Of a DNA stretch of 64,000 nucleotides, positions 17,904 through 26,904 are shown in pieces (within the stretch, counting starts at the first letter, position 1; every line of letters begins with the position of its first letter). The notes below the pieces were generated by a model that was not told the origin of the DNA, did not search any database, and saw only the letters and a program-made list of their open reading frames with translations. The stretch spans positions 124,001-188,000 of the forward strand of contig NZ_JBNLIA010000002.1 in the NCBI RefSeq assembly GCF_050122995.1. The letters run 5' to 3'. A program made the position numbers and the translations under genes. This stretch comes from Haloparvum alkalitolerans. GTDB lineage: Archaea > Halobacteriota > Halobacteria > Halobacteriales > Haloferacaceae.

Positions 17904-18455
17904 TCAGTTCCCGGTGAAGTCGATCCGGGAGCCGCCGGCCTCCTCGTCGCGCTCGGCGGGACCGACGCGGACGAACTCGTACTCCTCGTCGGTGAGGTAC
18001 ACCGCGCCGTCCTCGGCCGTCACGGCCACGCGGTCGAGCGTCGCGCCCTCGCAGGGGCCGAAGTTGCAGTAGCCCGAGCCACCCTCGAACGTCGCGCCGT
18101 GCTTGCGGCAGAAGATCTCGCCGTTCCGCACGAAGCCGCCGTCGCCCTTGTTCAGGCGCACGTCGGTCCAGTGCTGGCAGTAGTTCCGGTAGGCGGCGAC
18201 GCCGTCCGACAGGCGGATCAACAGCGCCTCAACCTCCGGGTCGCCAGCGTCGTCCGCGCCTACGTCGCCGGTGTCGTCGGCCACGTCGCCGACCGGGCGG
18301 AGCGTCACGAGCAGCGTGGCGTCGTCGGGGACCTCCGAGAGATCCGCGACGCGCCGGTCCTCGTCCATGTCCGCGGCGAGGAGCGCGCGGCGTTTGAACG
18401 TTCCGCGTTCGTCGGTGTGGCCCAGCGTGCTCCACGGCCGCTCTCGAGGGGTCAT
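17904..18455 (-). CDS. Rieske [2Fe-2S] domain protein
   Basis: A 183-residue soluble protein. The Rieske ligands are visible as YCQHWTD and IFCRKHGATF (CxH, then CxxH after about 20 residues). A further Cys pair in YCNFGPCEG matches the family's cluster-shielding loop. Residues 1-60 form an acidic N-terminal part with no motif, and there is no membrane helix. It is ferredoxin-like rather than a cytochrome bc subunit. The partner oxidoreductase is unknown; the convergent flavoprotein next door is a guess only. The start is at ATG 18455, although an in-frame GTG at 18473 is also possible. Confidence 0.85.
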   Translation of the reverse strand: MTPRERPWSTLGHTDERGTFKRRALLAADMDEDRRVADLSEVPDDATLLVTLRPVGDVADDTGDVGADDAGDPEVEALLIRLSDGVAAYRNYCQHWTDVRLNKGDGGFVRNGEIFCRKHGATFEGGSGYCNFGPCEGATLDRVAVTAEDGAVYLTDEEYEFVRVGPAERDEEAGGSRIDFTGN

Positions 18456-18633
18456 GCGGAGGGTGTCGAGCACGGCCGGATCGCGTGGGTGGCGTCCAGT
18501 TCGCGTGTCCCGGGCGGGTCCCCTGCGACGCTATTTCTGTTCCCGCTGCTCCTTCCGCTGCTGGGCCAGCGCCGCCCAGAAAGCCCCAGCCGTCGACGCT
18601 GGCCCGATCTCTCGGTCCGTTCGCGGACTTCCG

Positions 18634-20226
18634 TCAGTCGTGTCTGAACGACCGCGAACCGGTGAACGCCATCGCCATGTCGTGCTCGTCGGCGGCCGCG
18701 ATCACGTCCTCGTCGTTGACCGAGCCGCCGGGCTGGACCACGGCCTCGATACCGGCCTCGGCCGCCTCCTCGATGCCGTCCGGGAACGGGAAGAACGCGT
18801 CCGAGGCCATCACCGCGCCCTCGGCGGACTTGCCGTCGGCGTCCTTCTCGGCCTTCATCGCCGCGAGCGTCACCGCGTCCACGCGCGAGACCTGCCCCGC
18901 GCCGATGCCGACCGTCTCGGTGCCGTCCGCGAACAGGATGCCGTTGGACTTCACGTGCTTCAGCGTCTTCCACGCGAACACCATCGTCTCGAGCTCCGCG
19001 TCGGTCGGCTCGCGCTCCGTGACGACCTCGAGGTCGTCGACCGCGGGACGCTGGCGGTCGCGCTCCTGGACGAGGCGGCCGCCGACGAGGTCGTTCTCGG
19101 TGAGTCGCTCCGAGAACCGCTCCGCCATCGGCCCGAGGTCCCCCACGTCGAGCACGCGGAGGTTCTTCTTCTCGCGGAGCACGTCGAGCGCGGCGTCGGT
19201 GTAGCCGGGCGCGACGACGACCTCCTTGAACGACTCCGTGATTGCGTCGGCCGTCTCCGCGTCGCACTCGCGGTTGAGCGCGACGATGCCGCCGAACGCC
19301 GACTTCGCGTCCGTCCGCAGCGCGCGGTCGTACGCCTCCGCGAGCGTGTCCGCGACCGCACAGCCCGCGGGGTTGGTGTGTTTGATCACCGCGGCTGCGG
19401 GCGCCTCGAACTCCTTGATCAGGTTCAGCGCCGCGTCCGCGTCGTTGTAGTTGTTGTAGCCCATCCCCTTCGCGCCCTCGTTCAACTGGGGCGCGGAGAC
19501 GACGCTCGCCTCCTCGCTGGCGTCGTCCGCGTACAGCGCGGCGTCCTGATGGGGGTTCTCGCCGTAGCGGAGCGTCGCCGCGCGGTCCTCCGAGACGAGG
19601 CGACGCTGCGGGAAGTCCCCGCCCGTGTCGCCCTCGACGCGGACCTCGCCGGCCTCGCGGTCCACCGTCACGCGGTCCTCCGCGAACCAGCGCACCGCCC
19701 GGGGATAGGCCGCGAACTCCGCTTGATATAGCACTCTATGCTTCAAGGAGTCCGCGTCGTCGTCCTCGTACACGGGGACCGGTTCCTGCGTGACGACGGG
19801 GCCGGCGTCGACCGCCTCGGTGACGACGTGGACGGTCGCGCCAGTCGTCCGAACGCCCGCGTCGAGCACCTGCTCGTGGGCGTCCATCCCGGGGAACGCG
19901 GGCAGCAGGGAGGGGTGGACGTTCAGTGCCGTCGGCGCGGCGTCGAGGAACGTCTCCGTCAGCACGCGCATGTACCCGTCCAGACAGACGACGTCGAAGT
20001 CGTAGCCCGAGAGCCGGTCGAGGATCCGGCGCTCGTGGGACTCCCGCGACTCGCCCTCCTCGCGGACGACGACCTCGGTGGGGATCCCCCGCTCCGAGGC
20101 CGCCTCCACGACGGGCGCGCCCTCCCGGTTGGTCACCACGACGGACAGCGCGGCCCCGGCGGGCGCGAGGTCGTCGATGTGCAGCAGGTTCCGTCCTCGG
20201 TTGCTCGCCATGCCGGCGATCTTCAT
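18634..20226 (-). CDS. purNH: PurN-PurH fusion: GAR transformylase plus AICAR transformylase
   Basis: A 530-residue fusion of two formyl-transfer enzymes of purine synthesis. Residues 1-205 are PurN-like: IAGMASNRGRNLLHI, DVVCLDGYMRVL, NVHPSLLPAFPGMDAHEQVL and TTGATVHVVTEAVDAGPV. Residues about 215-530 are the AICAR transformylase domain of PurH: LRYGENPHQDAALY, NYNDADAALNLI, VIKHTNPAGCAVA, SAFGGIVALN, KSNGILFADG and the end DMAMAFTGSRSFRHD. The N-terminal IMP cyclohydrolase domain of bacterial PurH is absent; archaea use a separate PurO for that step. A TATA-like CCCCTATACT lies about 27 bases upstream. The frame is open further upstream, but MKIAGM is the natural start. Confidence 0.94.
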   Translation of the reverse strand: MKIAGMASNRGRNLLHIDDLAPAGAALSVVVTNREGAPVVEAASERGIPTEVVVREEGESRESHERRILDRLSGYDFDVVCLDGYMRVLTETFLDAAPTALNVHPSLLPAFPGMDAHEQVLDAGVRTTGATVHVVTEAVDAGPVVTQEPVPVYEDDDADSLKHRVLYQAEFAAYPRAVRWFAEDRVTVDREAGEVRVEGDTGGDFPQRRLVSEDRAATLRYGENPHQDAALYADDASEEASVVSAPQLNEGAKGMGYNNYNDADAALNLIKEFEAPAAAVIKHTNPAGCAVADTLAEAYDRALRTDAKSAFGGIVALNRECDAETADAITESFKEVVVAPGYTDAALDVLREKKNLRVLDVGDLGPMAERFSERLTENDLVGGRLVQERDRQRPAVDDLEVVTEREPTDAELETMVFAWKTLKHVKSNGILFADGTETVGIGAGQVSRVDAVTLAAMKAEKDADGKSAEGAVMASDAFFPFPDGIEEAAEAGIEAVVQPGGSVNDEDVIAAADEHDMAMAFTGSRSFRHD

Positions 20227-20354
20227 ACTCGCACGGTCCGTCGCTCCGAGTATAGGGGTTGCGGTCCGAGGCGCGGTTCGATCCACGTTCGGACACAGAA
20301 AAACCGGATCCGGCGCGGTAACCCGCCGGAAGGATGCACGGACGTGCCCCGACA

Positions 20355-20363
20355 CCCTTTTGC
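20355..20363 (+). promoter_or_regulatory. TATA-like box before purB
   Basis: CCCTTTTGC lies 24-32 bases before the ATG at 20387 and sets the purB start at MTDDEATIPG. Confidence 0.5.
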
Positions 20364-20386
20364 GGGTGCCGCCGGGACGGTCGGGT

Positions 20387-21829
20387 ATGACCGACGACGA
20401 AGCCACGATCCCGGGGCTCGACCGGGCGGATCCGCTCGCGGCCGTCTCGCCGCTCGACGGGCGATACGCCGGTCGCACCGCGCCCCTGTCGCCGTACGCC
20501 AGCGAGGCCGCATTGATGCGGGCCCGGACCCGCGTCGAGGTCGAGTACCTGATCGCGCTGGCTGACCTGCCCGCGACGGCACTGGAGCTCGACACGAACG
20601 AGCGCGCCGTCCTCCGCGACTGCTACGAGGCGTTCGACGCCGACGACGCCCGCCTGATCAAGGACCTCGAAGTCCGGGGCGCGGCGGGGTATGACGCGAC
20701 CAACCACGACGTGAAGGCGGTCGAGTACTTCCTCCGCGTGACGCTCGACCGCGCCGCGGAAGCCGGCGACGTGGCCGACCCCGAGGCGATCACGCCGTGG
20801 ATCCACTTCGGGCTCACCAGCGAGGACGTGAACAACCTCGCGCACCGCCTGCTCGTGAAGCCCGCGGTCGAGGCGGTGCTGGTGCCCGCGGTCCGGGACG
20901 TGCGGGACGAACTGGTCGACCTCGCCCACGAGTACGCTGAGACGCCGATGCTCGCGCGCACCCACGGCCAGCCCGCGACGCCGACCACCTTCGGCAAGGA
21001 GATGGCGGTGTACGCCTCCCGGCTCGGCCGCGGTCTCGGCCGCCTCCGCGACGCGACCGACGCGGTCGCCGGCAAGCTCGCGGGCGCCTCCGGAACCTAC
21101 GCGGCCCACGAGGCGGCGTTCCCGGAGGTCGACTGGCGCGCGTTCGCCGCGGAGTTCGTCGCCGACCTCGGACTCGACCACGAGCCGGCGACGACGCAGG
21201 TGAACCCCTGCGACGACCTGGCGGCGGTCTTCGACGCCGTCCGCGGGGTCAACAACGTCCTGCTCGACCTCGACCGCGACGCGTGGCTCTACGTCTCGGA
21301 CCGCTACCTCGGACAGGAGGCCGTCGAAGGCGAGACCGGCTCCTCGACGATGCCCCACAAGGTGAACCCCATCGACTTCGAGAACTCGGAGGGGAACCTC
21401 TCGAAGGCCAACTCCGACCTGACGTTCCTCGCGGACTACGTCACCACCTCCCGGCTCCAGCGCGACCTCTCGGACTCGACGGTCAAGCGCAACGTGGGCG
21501 CCGCGCTGGCCCACTCGCTGATCGGCTACCTGAAGGCCGCGGACGGGCTGGCGAAGGTCGTCCCCAACGAGCAGGTGATGGCCGAGGAACTGGAGAGCAC
21601 GCCCGCGGTCATCGGCGAGGCGGTCCAGACGATCCTCCGCCGCGAGGGCGACACCGACGCCTACGAGCGCGTGAAGGCGCTCACTCGCGGCCGGCAGGTG
21701 ACGCTCGACGACTTCCGCGACCTGTTCGACGAGTTGGACGTGGACGAGGAAGTCCGCGAGGAGCTCCACGCGCTCACGCCCGCGGGCTACACCGGCGTCG
21801 CGACCGAGATGGCTACAGACGCGGAGTAA
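20387..21829 (+). CDS. purB: Adenylosuccinate lyase
   Basis: A 480-residue member of the fumarase/aspartase superfamily that acts twice in purine synthesis, on SAICAR and on adenylosuccinate. The signature loop GSSTMPHKVNPIDFENSEGN holds the catalytic Ser. FGLTSEDVNNLAHR and MLARTHGQPATPTTFGKEM, with the general acid His, are also present. The opening LAAVSPLDGRYAGRTAPLSPY is typical. It is divergent from purNH, with a 160-base shared gap and facing TATA-like boxes. The two purine genes may be co-regulated, but no operator was identified. Confidence 0.96.
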   Translation: MTDDEATIPGLDRADPLAAVSPLDGRYAGRTAPLSPYASEAALMRARTRVEVEYLIALADLPATALELDTNERAVLRDCYEAFDADDARLIKDLEVRGAAGYDATNHDVKAVEYFLRVTLDRAAEAGDVADPEAITPWIHFGLTSEDVNNLAHRLLVKPAVEAVLVPAVRDVRDELVDLAHEYAETPMLARTHGQPATPTTFGKEMAVYASRLGRGLGRLRDATDAVAGKLAGASGTYAAHEAAFPEVDWRAFAAEFVADLGLDHEPATTQVNPCDDLAAVFDAVRGVNNVLLDLDRDAWLYVSDRYLGQEAVEGETGSSTMPHKVNPIDFENSEGNLSKANSDLTFLADYVTTSRLQRDLSDSTVKRNVGAALAHSLIGYLKAADGLAKVVPNEQVMAEELESTPAVIGEAVQTILRREGDTDAYERVKALTRGRQVTLDDFRDLFDELDVDEEVREELHALTPAGYTGVATEMATDAE

Positions 21830-21906
21830 ACCCGATACTGCGATAGAGAATTCCGTGGTCTGACCGCGGTCGACCGGCGTCCCTCGATGGTGGTCGTCTG
21901 CCGACC

Positions 21907-21915
21907 CTTTTTAAC
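21907..21915 (+). promoter_or_regulatory. TATA-like box before the gene at 21939
   Basis: CTTTTTAAC lies 24-32 bases before a GTG at 21939. This is the main evidence for a GTG start. Confidence 0.5.
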
Positions 21916-21938
21916 CCGGAGCGACGCACACACCGCCA

Positions 21939-22250
21939 GTGAGCGTCGTCGTCGCGGTCAAACCGTCAGCGCGCAAGCGGAACGCGAAGGTGGGTCGGCT
22001 CGTCGCGGCGGAGGGGACCCGCCACGCGTTCGGGAGCCGCGCGGCCGCGGAGCGGTGGGCGGAGTCGCTCTCGACCGGCGACGGGCACGTCTGGATCGCG
22101 GCCGCCCACCCCGACGACGATGACGACGTCGACTGCTACCTCGTCTCGCGGGCGACGAACGCGAAACTGGAGGCGGCCTACGACAAGCGTCGTCGCCGGC
22201 TCCGGGGCGGAGAGGGGGGCGAACAGCAGTCGCTCGGCGGACCGGAGTAA
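21939..22250 (+). CDS. Small haloarchaeal protein of unknown function
   Basis: A 103-residue protein starting with GTG. Residues 1-75 look like a compact alpha/beta domain (VVVAVKPSARKRNAKVGRLVAAEGTRHAFGSRAAAERWAESL, then VWIAAAHPDDDDDVDCYLVSR). The C-terminal 25 residues are a charged, disordered-looking tail with RRRRLRGGEGGE. No catalytic or binding motif is recognised. It lies between purB and tRNA-Ser with its own promoter-like element. Confidence 0.6.
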   Translation: MSVVVAVKPSARKRNAKVGRLVAAEGTRHAFGSRAAAERWAESLSTGDGHVWIAAAHPDDDDDVDCYLVSRATNAKLEAAYDKRRRRLRGGEGGEQQSLGGPE

Positions 22251-22344
22251 GTCGACAGGACCGGACGCCGGTCGCGAAGGGTGAGGGGACACCGATCGAA
22301 GAGAAACCGAAACCGGTCGCTCGCGGTCGGAGCGTCGGAAGAAG

Positions 22345-22429
22345 CGCCGAGGGAGAGATTTGAACTCCCGTGTCCGAATGGACAGCAGATTTCGAATCTG
22401 CCGCCTTGGCCAGGCTAGGCTACCTCGGC
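22345..22429 (-). tRNA. tRNA-Ser (anticodon CGA)
   Basis: Read on the minus strand, the acceptor stem GCCGAGG pairs with CCTCGGC and the discriminator is G. The anticodon stem GCAGA/TCTGC holds the loop TTCGAAA, giving anticodon CGA. A long variable arm (class II tRNA) follows, and the T-arm is GGGAG-TTCAAAT-CTCTC. The length is 85 bases and CCA is not encoded. No intron is apparent. Confidence 0.95.
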
Positions 22430-22548
22430 TCACTCGTCGGTAGTCGGTTGCCAACTTTAGTGGTTTCGATCCGGACTCCCTCCGGCGGTCGCCCGCGGCG
22501 TTCGTGGCCCCCGACAGACCTTTGGGGTCCGGAGCGGACCTGGCGCAC

Positions 22549-23514
22549 ATGGATGTCCCCGAAGCGGCCGACGTGTGCGGCCGCGTGATGGACGAGGTCG
22601 GCGGCGCGGTGGTCGCGGACCGCGAGTTCCTCGAGCGCGTGACGCTGGGTGTGCTGGCGCGCGGCCACGTCCTGCTCGAGGACGTGCCCGGAACCGGCAA
22701 GACGCTGACCGCGCGGGCGTTCGCGTCCGCCCTCGGACTGGCGTTCTCGCGGATCCAGTTCACGCCCGACCTCCTCCCGACGGACGTGACCGGGACGAAC
22801 GTCTTCGACGAGCGCGAGGGCACGTTCGAGTTCGCGCCCGGCCCGATCTTCGCGAACGTCGTCCTCGCGGACGAGATCAACCGCGCGCCGCCGAAGACGC
22901 AGGCCGCGCTGCTGGAGGCGATGGAGGAGGGCCAGGTGACCGTCGACGGCGAGACCCACCAGCTGCCGGAGCCCTTCTACGTGATCGCGACGCAGAACCC
23001 CGTCGAGAGCGAGGGGGCGTTCCCGCTCCCCGAGGCCCAGCTCGACCGCTTCGTGGTCAAAAGCTCCATCGGCTACCCGGACGCGGACGGCGAGGTCGAA
23101 CTCCTCCGGCGTCGCGCCGGCCGGGTCGAGCAGAGCCCCTCCGTCGAGCGCGTGCTCGACGAGACCTCGGTGCTGGAGCTCCGCGAGACGCCCGAGACCG
23201 TCCGGATGGACGACGACCTGCTGGAGTACGTCGCCGACCTCGCGCGGGCGACCCGCGAGGACCGCCGCGTCGAGGTGGGCGTCTCCCCGCGTGGCACCCA
23301 GCGATTGTTCGAGGCGGCCCGCGCACAGGCCGTGATCCGCGGCCGCGAGTTCGTCACCCCCGACGACGTGAAGACGGTCGCCGAGCCGGTGCTGGCCCAT
23401 CGCCTCGTACTCACGCCGGACGCCACGGTCGACGCCATCCTCAAGCGGAAGGTGATCCGCGAGGTGCTCGAGCGCGTCCCCGTTCCGACGATCGCGGAGG
23501 AGGCGGGGGCCTGA
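22549..23514 (+). CDS. MoxR-family AAA+ ATPase
   Basis: A 321-residue MoxR ATPase, a chaperone-like AAA+ protein usually found beside DUF58 proteins. Walker A is LLEDVPGTGKTLTARAF (about residues 43-59). Walker B is VVLADEINRAPPKTQAALLEAM. Sensor 1 is FYVIATQNPVESEGAFPLPEAQLDRF and sensor 2 is SPRGTQRLFEAARA. A CCTTTGGGG stretch about 30 bases upstream supports ATG 22549 over an earlier in-frame GTG-type start. The DUF58/DUF4129 cluster lies convergently just downstream, so a shared function is likely although the strands differ. Confidence 0.93.
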   Translation: MDVPEAADVCGRVMDEVGGAVVADREFLERVTLGVLARGHVLLEDVPGTGKTLTARAFASALGLAFSRIQFTPDLLPTDVTGTNVFDEREGTFEFAPGPIFANVVLADEINRAPPKTQAALLEAMEEGQVTVDGETHQLPEPFYVIATQNPVESEGAFPLPEAQLDRFVVKSSIGYPDADGEVELLRRRAGRVEQSPSVERVLDETSVLELRETPETVRMDDDLLEYVADLARATREDRRVEVGVSPRGTQRLFEAARAQAVIRGREFVTPDDVKTVAEPVLAHRLVLTPDATVDAILKRKVIREVLERVPVPTIAEEAGA

Positions 23515-23559
23515 GCGTCGGTCTCCGTCGGTGTCGGCCACGCTCGGCCGGCGCCGCGC

Positions 23560-24054
23560 TCATCGGAACGCGGTGACGACCGCGACCGCGCCCAGCAGCA
23601 GGAACACGAGCGCCGCGACCGGCTGTCCCCCCGTCGCGGCGACGTAGGTGCCGTACGCGACGCCGCCGGTCAACAGTCCGACGAGCCCGTTCGTGCCGGC
23701 GTGGACGAACTGGTTGCGTCGCGAGCGCGCGTCGCGGCCGACGTGCTCGCCCAGCGAGAGGGCGTGGTCGGCGGCGTCCCACGCCAGCGCCAGCGCCACC
23801 GCGGCGGCGACGAGCGGAGCGGGGTCCGCCCCGGAGAGGCCGGCGACGACGAACCCGGCGGCGTAGAGAACCACGGCCCACGTCAGTGCCCGGCGCGATC
23901 CGCGGACAACTCCGACGAGAAACGCCAGCAGGCCGACGGTCGCCGCGAGGGCTCCCTGCGCGCTGGCGGCGGCGCAGGCCAGCACCGACAAGAGGGCGAG
24001 GACCGTCGCGGCAACGACCGAGGTCGGGGGCGGCCGGCGGTCGATCTCGGTCAT
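23560..24054 (-). CDS. Small multi-pass membrane protein in the DUF58 cluster
   Basis: A 164-residue hydrophobic protein with about five predicted helices (residues 13-32, 35-50, 57-72, 78-92 and the last two segments at 119-163). A charged loop DHALSLGEHVGRDARSRRNQF sits before the last pair of helices. It is the last gene of a four-gene minus-strand operon and overlaps the DUF58 stop by 4 bases (ATGA). It has no recognised catalytic motif; function is inferred only from position beside DUF58/MoxR. Confidence 0.7.
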   Translation of the reverse strand: MTEIDRRPPPTSVVAATVLALLSVLACAAASAQGALAATVGLLAFLVGVVRGSRRALTWAVVLYAAGFVVAGLSGADPAPLVAAAVALALAWDAADHALSLGEHVGRDARSRRNQFVHAGTNGLVGLLTGGVAYGTYVAATGGQPVAALVFLLLGAVAVVTAFR

Positions 24055-25391
24055 CCGTCCCACCGCCTGCTCGCGCCCGCGACCGCCTTCGGGAACGACT
24101 CGTCGCCCCACTCCACGACCCGGATCCCGCGCCCGCGGAGGTCCCGGACGCGCCCGTCCCGCTCGAACCGAGCGACCGTGGCGCCCACGGTCCGGTCCGA
24201 GGTCGGGTCCGGCGAGACCACCGTCACGAGGTGGCCGTGCGCGTCCAACCGCTTGGCGACGCGCACGGGGTACCGGTCGGCCAGCGGCGAGAACAGGATC
24301 ACCTGCGCGTCGGCGGGGAGCCGGCGTCGGAGTCGCCGGAGCCAGACCGACGCGTAGAAGACGCCGTCGTCGTCGGGCGTCGGCGCCAGCGCGGGGTGGG
24401 TCGCCAGCAGGTCCCGCGCTCGCACCGCGTGGTCGGTGCCCGCGCCCGGCGGGAGCCAGCAGTCCCGCCGCGAGACCGCCGCGATGCCCGCCCGGTCGCC
24501 GCCGTCCTGTAACGCCGTGAACGTCAGTCCGGCGGCCTCGACGCTCCGCTCGACCGCGTTCTCCGCCTCCGGCGCCGGCGCGACGTACGCCTCCTCGCGG
24601 GCGTCGACCAGTAGGACGACCGTCGCCGCCCGTTCCTCACGGAGCTCCAGCGTCGCCAGCTCCCCCGTCCGCGCGCGTCGGTTCCAGTCGATCCGCCGGA
24701 GCGGGTCGCCACGGCGATACTCGCGCGTGGCGTAGAACTCCACGCCGGAGCCGCCCACGTCGGTCGGCACGCGCCCGTGGTACTGCGTCGTCAGCCCGCG
24801 CAGCGGGAGGTCCGCCCCGGCGTCGAGCGTCGGCGCACACCGCAGCGTCGTCGCCGCCGCGACGCGCGTCTCGCGCTCCCGCGCGCCCGCCGGCGACCGC
24901 GTGACCGCGCGGAGCGGTTCCCAGTCGTGTGACCCCCGGACCGCACGGACCCGGTACGAGAACGTCGCGGTGGCGCCGGGTCGGAGGGCCGTGGCGAGCC
25001 GCGCCGGCGTGTCGACGACTTCCAGCGCCGGCGGGACGCCGTCGACCAGTCGGAGGTCCGCGAGCGTCGCCGAACCCTCGTTCGTGACCCGCACCGTGAC
25101 CCGAACCTCGTCGCCCGGTTCGGGCGCAGTCTCGTCGAGACTCCGACTCACCGCGAGGCGAGCGGGGGGCGCGTCACCGTAATGCGCGTAGATGGCGTAC
25201 CCCACGCCGACGGCGCCGACGAGCACCAGCGAGGCCTGTCTGGCGATCACGCCCGCGGCGATCACCAGCAGTGTGACCCCCGCGACCCCCTCCCACCGGT
25301 TCGTCTCGAAGGGCGAGTACGAGGTGACCGCGTCGTCGAGGCCGCCGTCCGCCCGCTCGCCAGTACCGCCGCCTTCCGCGTCCCGGCTCAC
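24051..25391 (-). CDS. DUF58 domain protein
   Basis: A 446-residue protein with two N-terminal membrane helices (about residues 33-70) and an Ig-like segment with VRVTVRVTNEGSATLADLRLVDGVPP. The DUF58 core is GSGVEFYATREYRRGDPLRRIDWNRRARTGELATLELREERAATVVLLVDAREE. The domain after it is von Willebrand A-like (VLLVDAR for the metal-site region, VILFSPLADRYP). DUF58 proteins work with MoxR ATPases and DUF4129 or transglutaminase partners on surface or envelope processes. All of the first two types are within 5 kb here. Both gene ends overlap neighbours by 4 bases. Confidence 0.9.
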   Translation of the reverse strand: MSRDAEGGGTGERADGGLDDAVTSYSPFETNRWEGVAGVTLLVIAAGVIARQASLVLVGAVGVGYAIYAHYGDAPPARLAVSRSLDETAPEPGDEVRVTVRVTNEGSATLADLRLVDGVPPALEVVDTPARLATALRPGATATFSYRVRAVRGSHDWEPLRAVTRSPAGARERETRVAAATTLRCAPTLDAGADLPLRGLTTQYHGRVPTDVGGSGVEFYATREYRRGDPLRRIDWNRRARTGELATLELREERAATVVLLVDAREEAYVAPAPEAENAVERSVEAAGLTFTALQDGGDRAGIAAVSRRDCWLPPGAGTDHAVRARDLLATHPALAPTPDDDGVFYASVWLRRLRRRLPADAQVILFSPLADRYPVRVAKRLDAHGHLVTVVSPDPTSDRTVGATVARFERDGRVRDLRGRGIRVVEWGDESFPKAVAGASRRWDG

Positions 25392-25936
25392 GATCCCTCC
25401 CCCTCCTCACGGAGCGCCGTTACGGTCCGATCGACGCCGTGTCGGAAGAGCGAGCCGCCGCGCAGCCGAACCCGAACGCGCGTCCGGAGCGGGTACCCCA
25501 GCGACGGCGCGAGGAACGCCGCCGCCGCGGCGTCGTCGGTCCACGACCCGTCCGCGAGCGCCGCCTCCGCCTCGGCGGGCGTGTAGCCGTGCGTCGCGAC
25601 GAGTCGGTCCGTCGCCGCCTCCCGGATCCGTTCGCGGAGGCGGTTGCGGAACCGCGAACCGCCGCGGCTCCGCGGGTCGACGCGGCGGAGCCAGTCGTCG
25701 ACCTCCGCGCCCGGCACGTCGACGACGTAGCGCTCCTCGGGGTCGCCCAGGTCGAGCGAGACGTACTCCGTCCGGCGGCGAGCGCCGGCGTACCGGATCC
25801 CCTGGACGGCCGCGAGCACGCCGACCAGGGTGACGAACGCGTAGCTGAAGTCGAACAGCCCCGCGATGCCGCGCTGGAACACGGCGAGAAATCCGGCCAG
25901 CAGGGCGGCGACGCCGACCGCCTCGGCCGCTCTCAT
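25388..25936 (-). CDS. Membrane protein of the DUF58 cluster
   Basis: A 182-residue protein with two N-terminal membrane helices (about residues 5-22 and 28-48) followed by a cytoplasmic domain rich in Arg and Asp. The segment DLGDPEERYVVDVPGAEVDDWLRR and the end SLGYPLRTRVRVRLRGGSLFRHGVDRTVTALR are compact and look conserved, but I recognise no named domain. It overlaps the DUF4129 gene before it and the DUF58 gene after it (ATGA in both cases), so it belongs to the same transcription unit. Confidence 0.75.
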   Translation of the reverse strand: MRAAEAVGVAALLAGFLAVFQRGIAGLFDFSYAFVTLVGVLAAVQGIRYAGARRRTEYVSLDLGDPEERYVVDVPGAEVDDWLRRVDPRSRGGSRFRNRLRERIREAATDRLVATHGYTPAEAEAALADGSWTDDAAAAAFLAPSLGYPLRTRVRVRLRGGSLFRHGVDRTVTALREEGEGS

Positions 25937-26904
25937 CGGTCCGTCCCCCGGTCCCCGTCGGCGTCCGCGTACGCTTCCTCGATCCGCCGGAGCGCCTCGA
26001 CCGCCCGCCGCTCGCGCTCCTCCGTCGGGGCGGCGCCGCCGTAGCGCACTTCCTCGAACAGCGCCGTCAGCGCCTCGGCGTCGTCGCGGTCCACGCCCGC
26101 CGCGCCCGCCGCGTCGGCGAACTCCGCGGGCGTCGTGGACTGCGGATTGTCGACCTCCAGCGCGTCGGTCATCTCGCGCCACGCACGGAACACTTCGTTG
26201 TCCACGTCCGCGTCCGCCTCGATCCGGTCGGCGGCCGCCCCCGCGGACCGGCCGAGCGCCGCGACCTCCGGCGGCTCCTCGGGGTCGTCCTCCCCGGGTC
26301 CGCCCGCCGCGTCGGCCTCGTCGTCGCGGCCCGCCGTGATCAGGAGGACCGCGCTGGCGACGACCGCGACGACGAGCAGCACCGCGAACAGCGCCGTCGG
26401 CGTCGAGACCGTCTCGCCGGCGCCGCCGAGCCCGGCTGACCCGCCGGCCCGCCCGAAAAGCCCGCCCTCCGTCTGATTGCCCAGCCCGAGTCGCAGGTCC
26501 CGGTCCAGGGCCTCGGGAGACGAGCAGAAGGCGAAGACGTACCACAGCAAGCCGATCGGCAGGAACAGCGCGCCGGCGACCATCACGCCCGCGAACGGCG
26601 ACCCCGTGTCGCGGTAGGTCAGCCCGAAGAAGAGGGCGAAAAGCAGCGCCAGCCCGGCCAGCGCCGGCGGCGACCGGAGCCACGGGACGCAGTCGAAAAG
26701 CGGCGCGATCTGCGTCGACGCGGCGGGGGCGTCCTCGCCCAGCGAGTCGGGGTCGTCCGGTCCCACGCCCGTCGACTCCCCTCCACCGCCGCCGAAGCCG
26801 CCGCCGTCGGGTTCGACGGCAGTGTCGATGGTGGCCGCGGCGACGCCGAGCGCCGCGAGCGCGAGGAGGGCGACCGCGACCGCGGCGACGGCGTCGCGTT
26901 GCAC
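25933..26904 (-). CDS. DUF4129 domain membrane protein
   Basis: A 323-residue protein. An N-terminal helix (residues 8-25) precedes a Gly-rich extracytoplasmic segment. Two or three further helices follow at about residues 78-122 and 172-190, and then a cytoplasmic DUF4129-type domain. Signs of the domain are VFRAWREMTDALEVDNPQSTTPAEFADAAGAAGVD and ALTALFEEVRYGGAAPTEERERRAVEALRRIEEAY. A GTG start at 26904 is supported by a minus-strand TATA-like AAAGTATTCC about 27 bases upstream. It is the first gene of the four-gene operon DUF4129, unknown, DUF58, small membrane protein. Confidence 0.85.
   Translation of the reverse strand: MQRDAVAAVAVALLALAALGVAAATIDTAVEPDGGGFGGGGGESTGVGPDDPDSLGEDAPAASTQIAPLFDCVPWLRSPPALAGLALLFALFFGLTYRDTGSPFAGVMVAGALFLPIGLLWYVFAFCSSPEALDRDLRLGLGNQTEGGLFGRAGGSAGLGGAGETVSTPTALFAVLLVVAVVASAVLLITAGRDDEADAAGGPGEDDPEEPPEVAALGRSAGAAADRIEADADVDNEVFRAWREMTDALEVDNPQSTTPAEFADAAGAAGVDRDDAEALTALFEEVRYGGAAPTEERERRAVEALRRIEEAYADADGDRGTDR

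Noticed and set aside
18470..18633. Minus-strand frame ending AGAFWAALAQQRKEQREQK before a stop, after purNH
   Set aside because: It looks protein-like, but there is no start codon in frame within the gap, so it cannot be supported as a gene.
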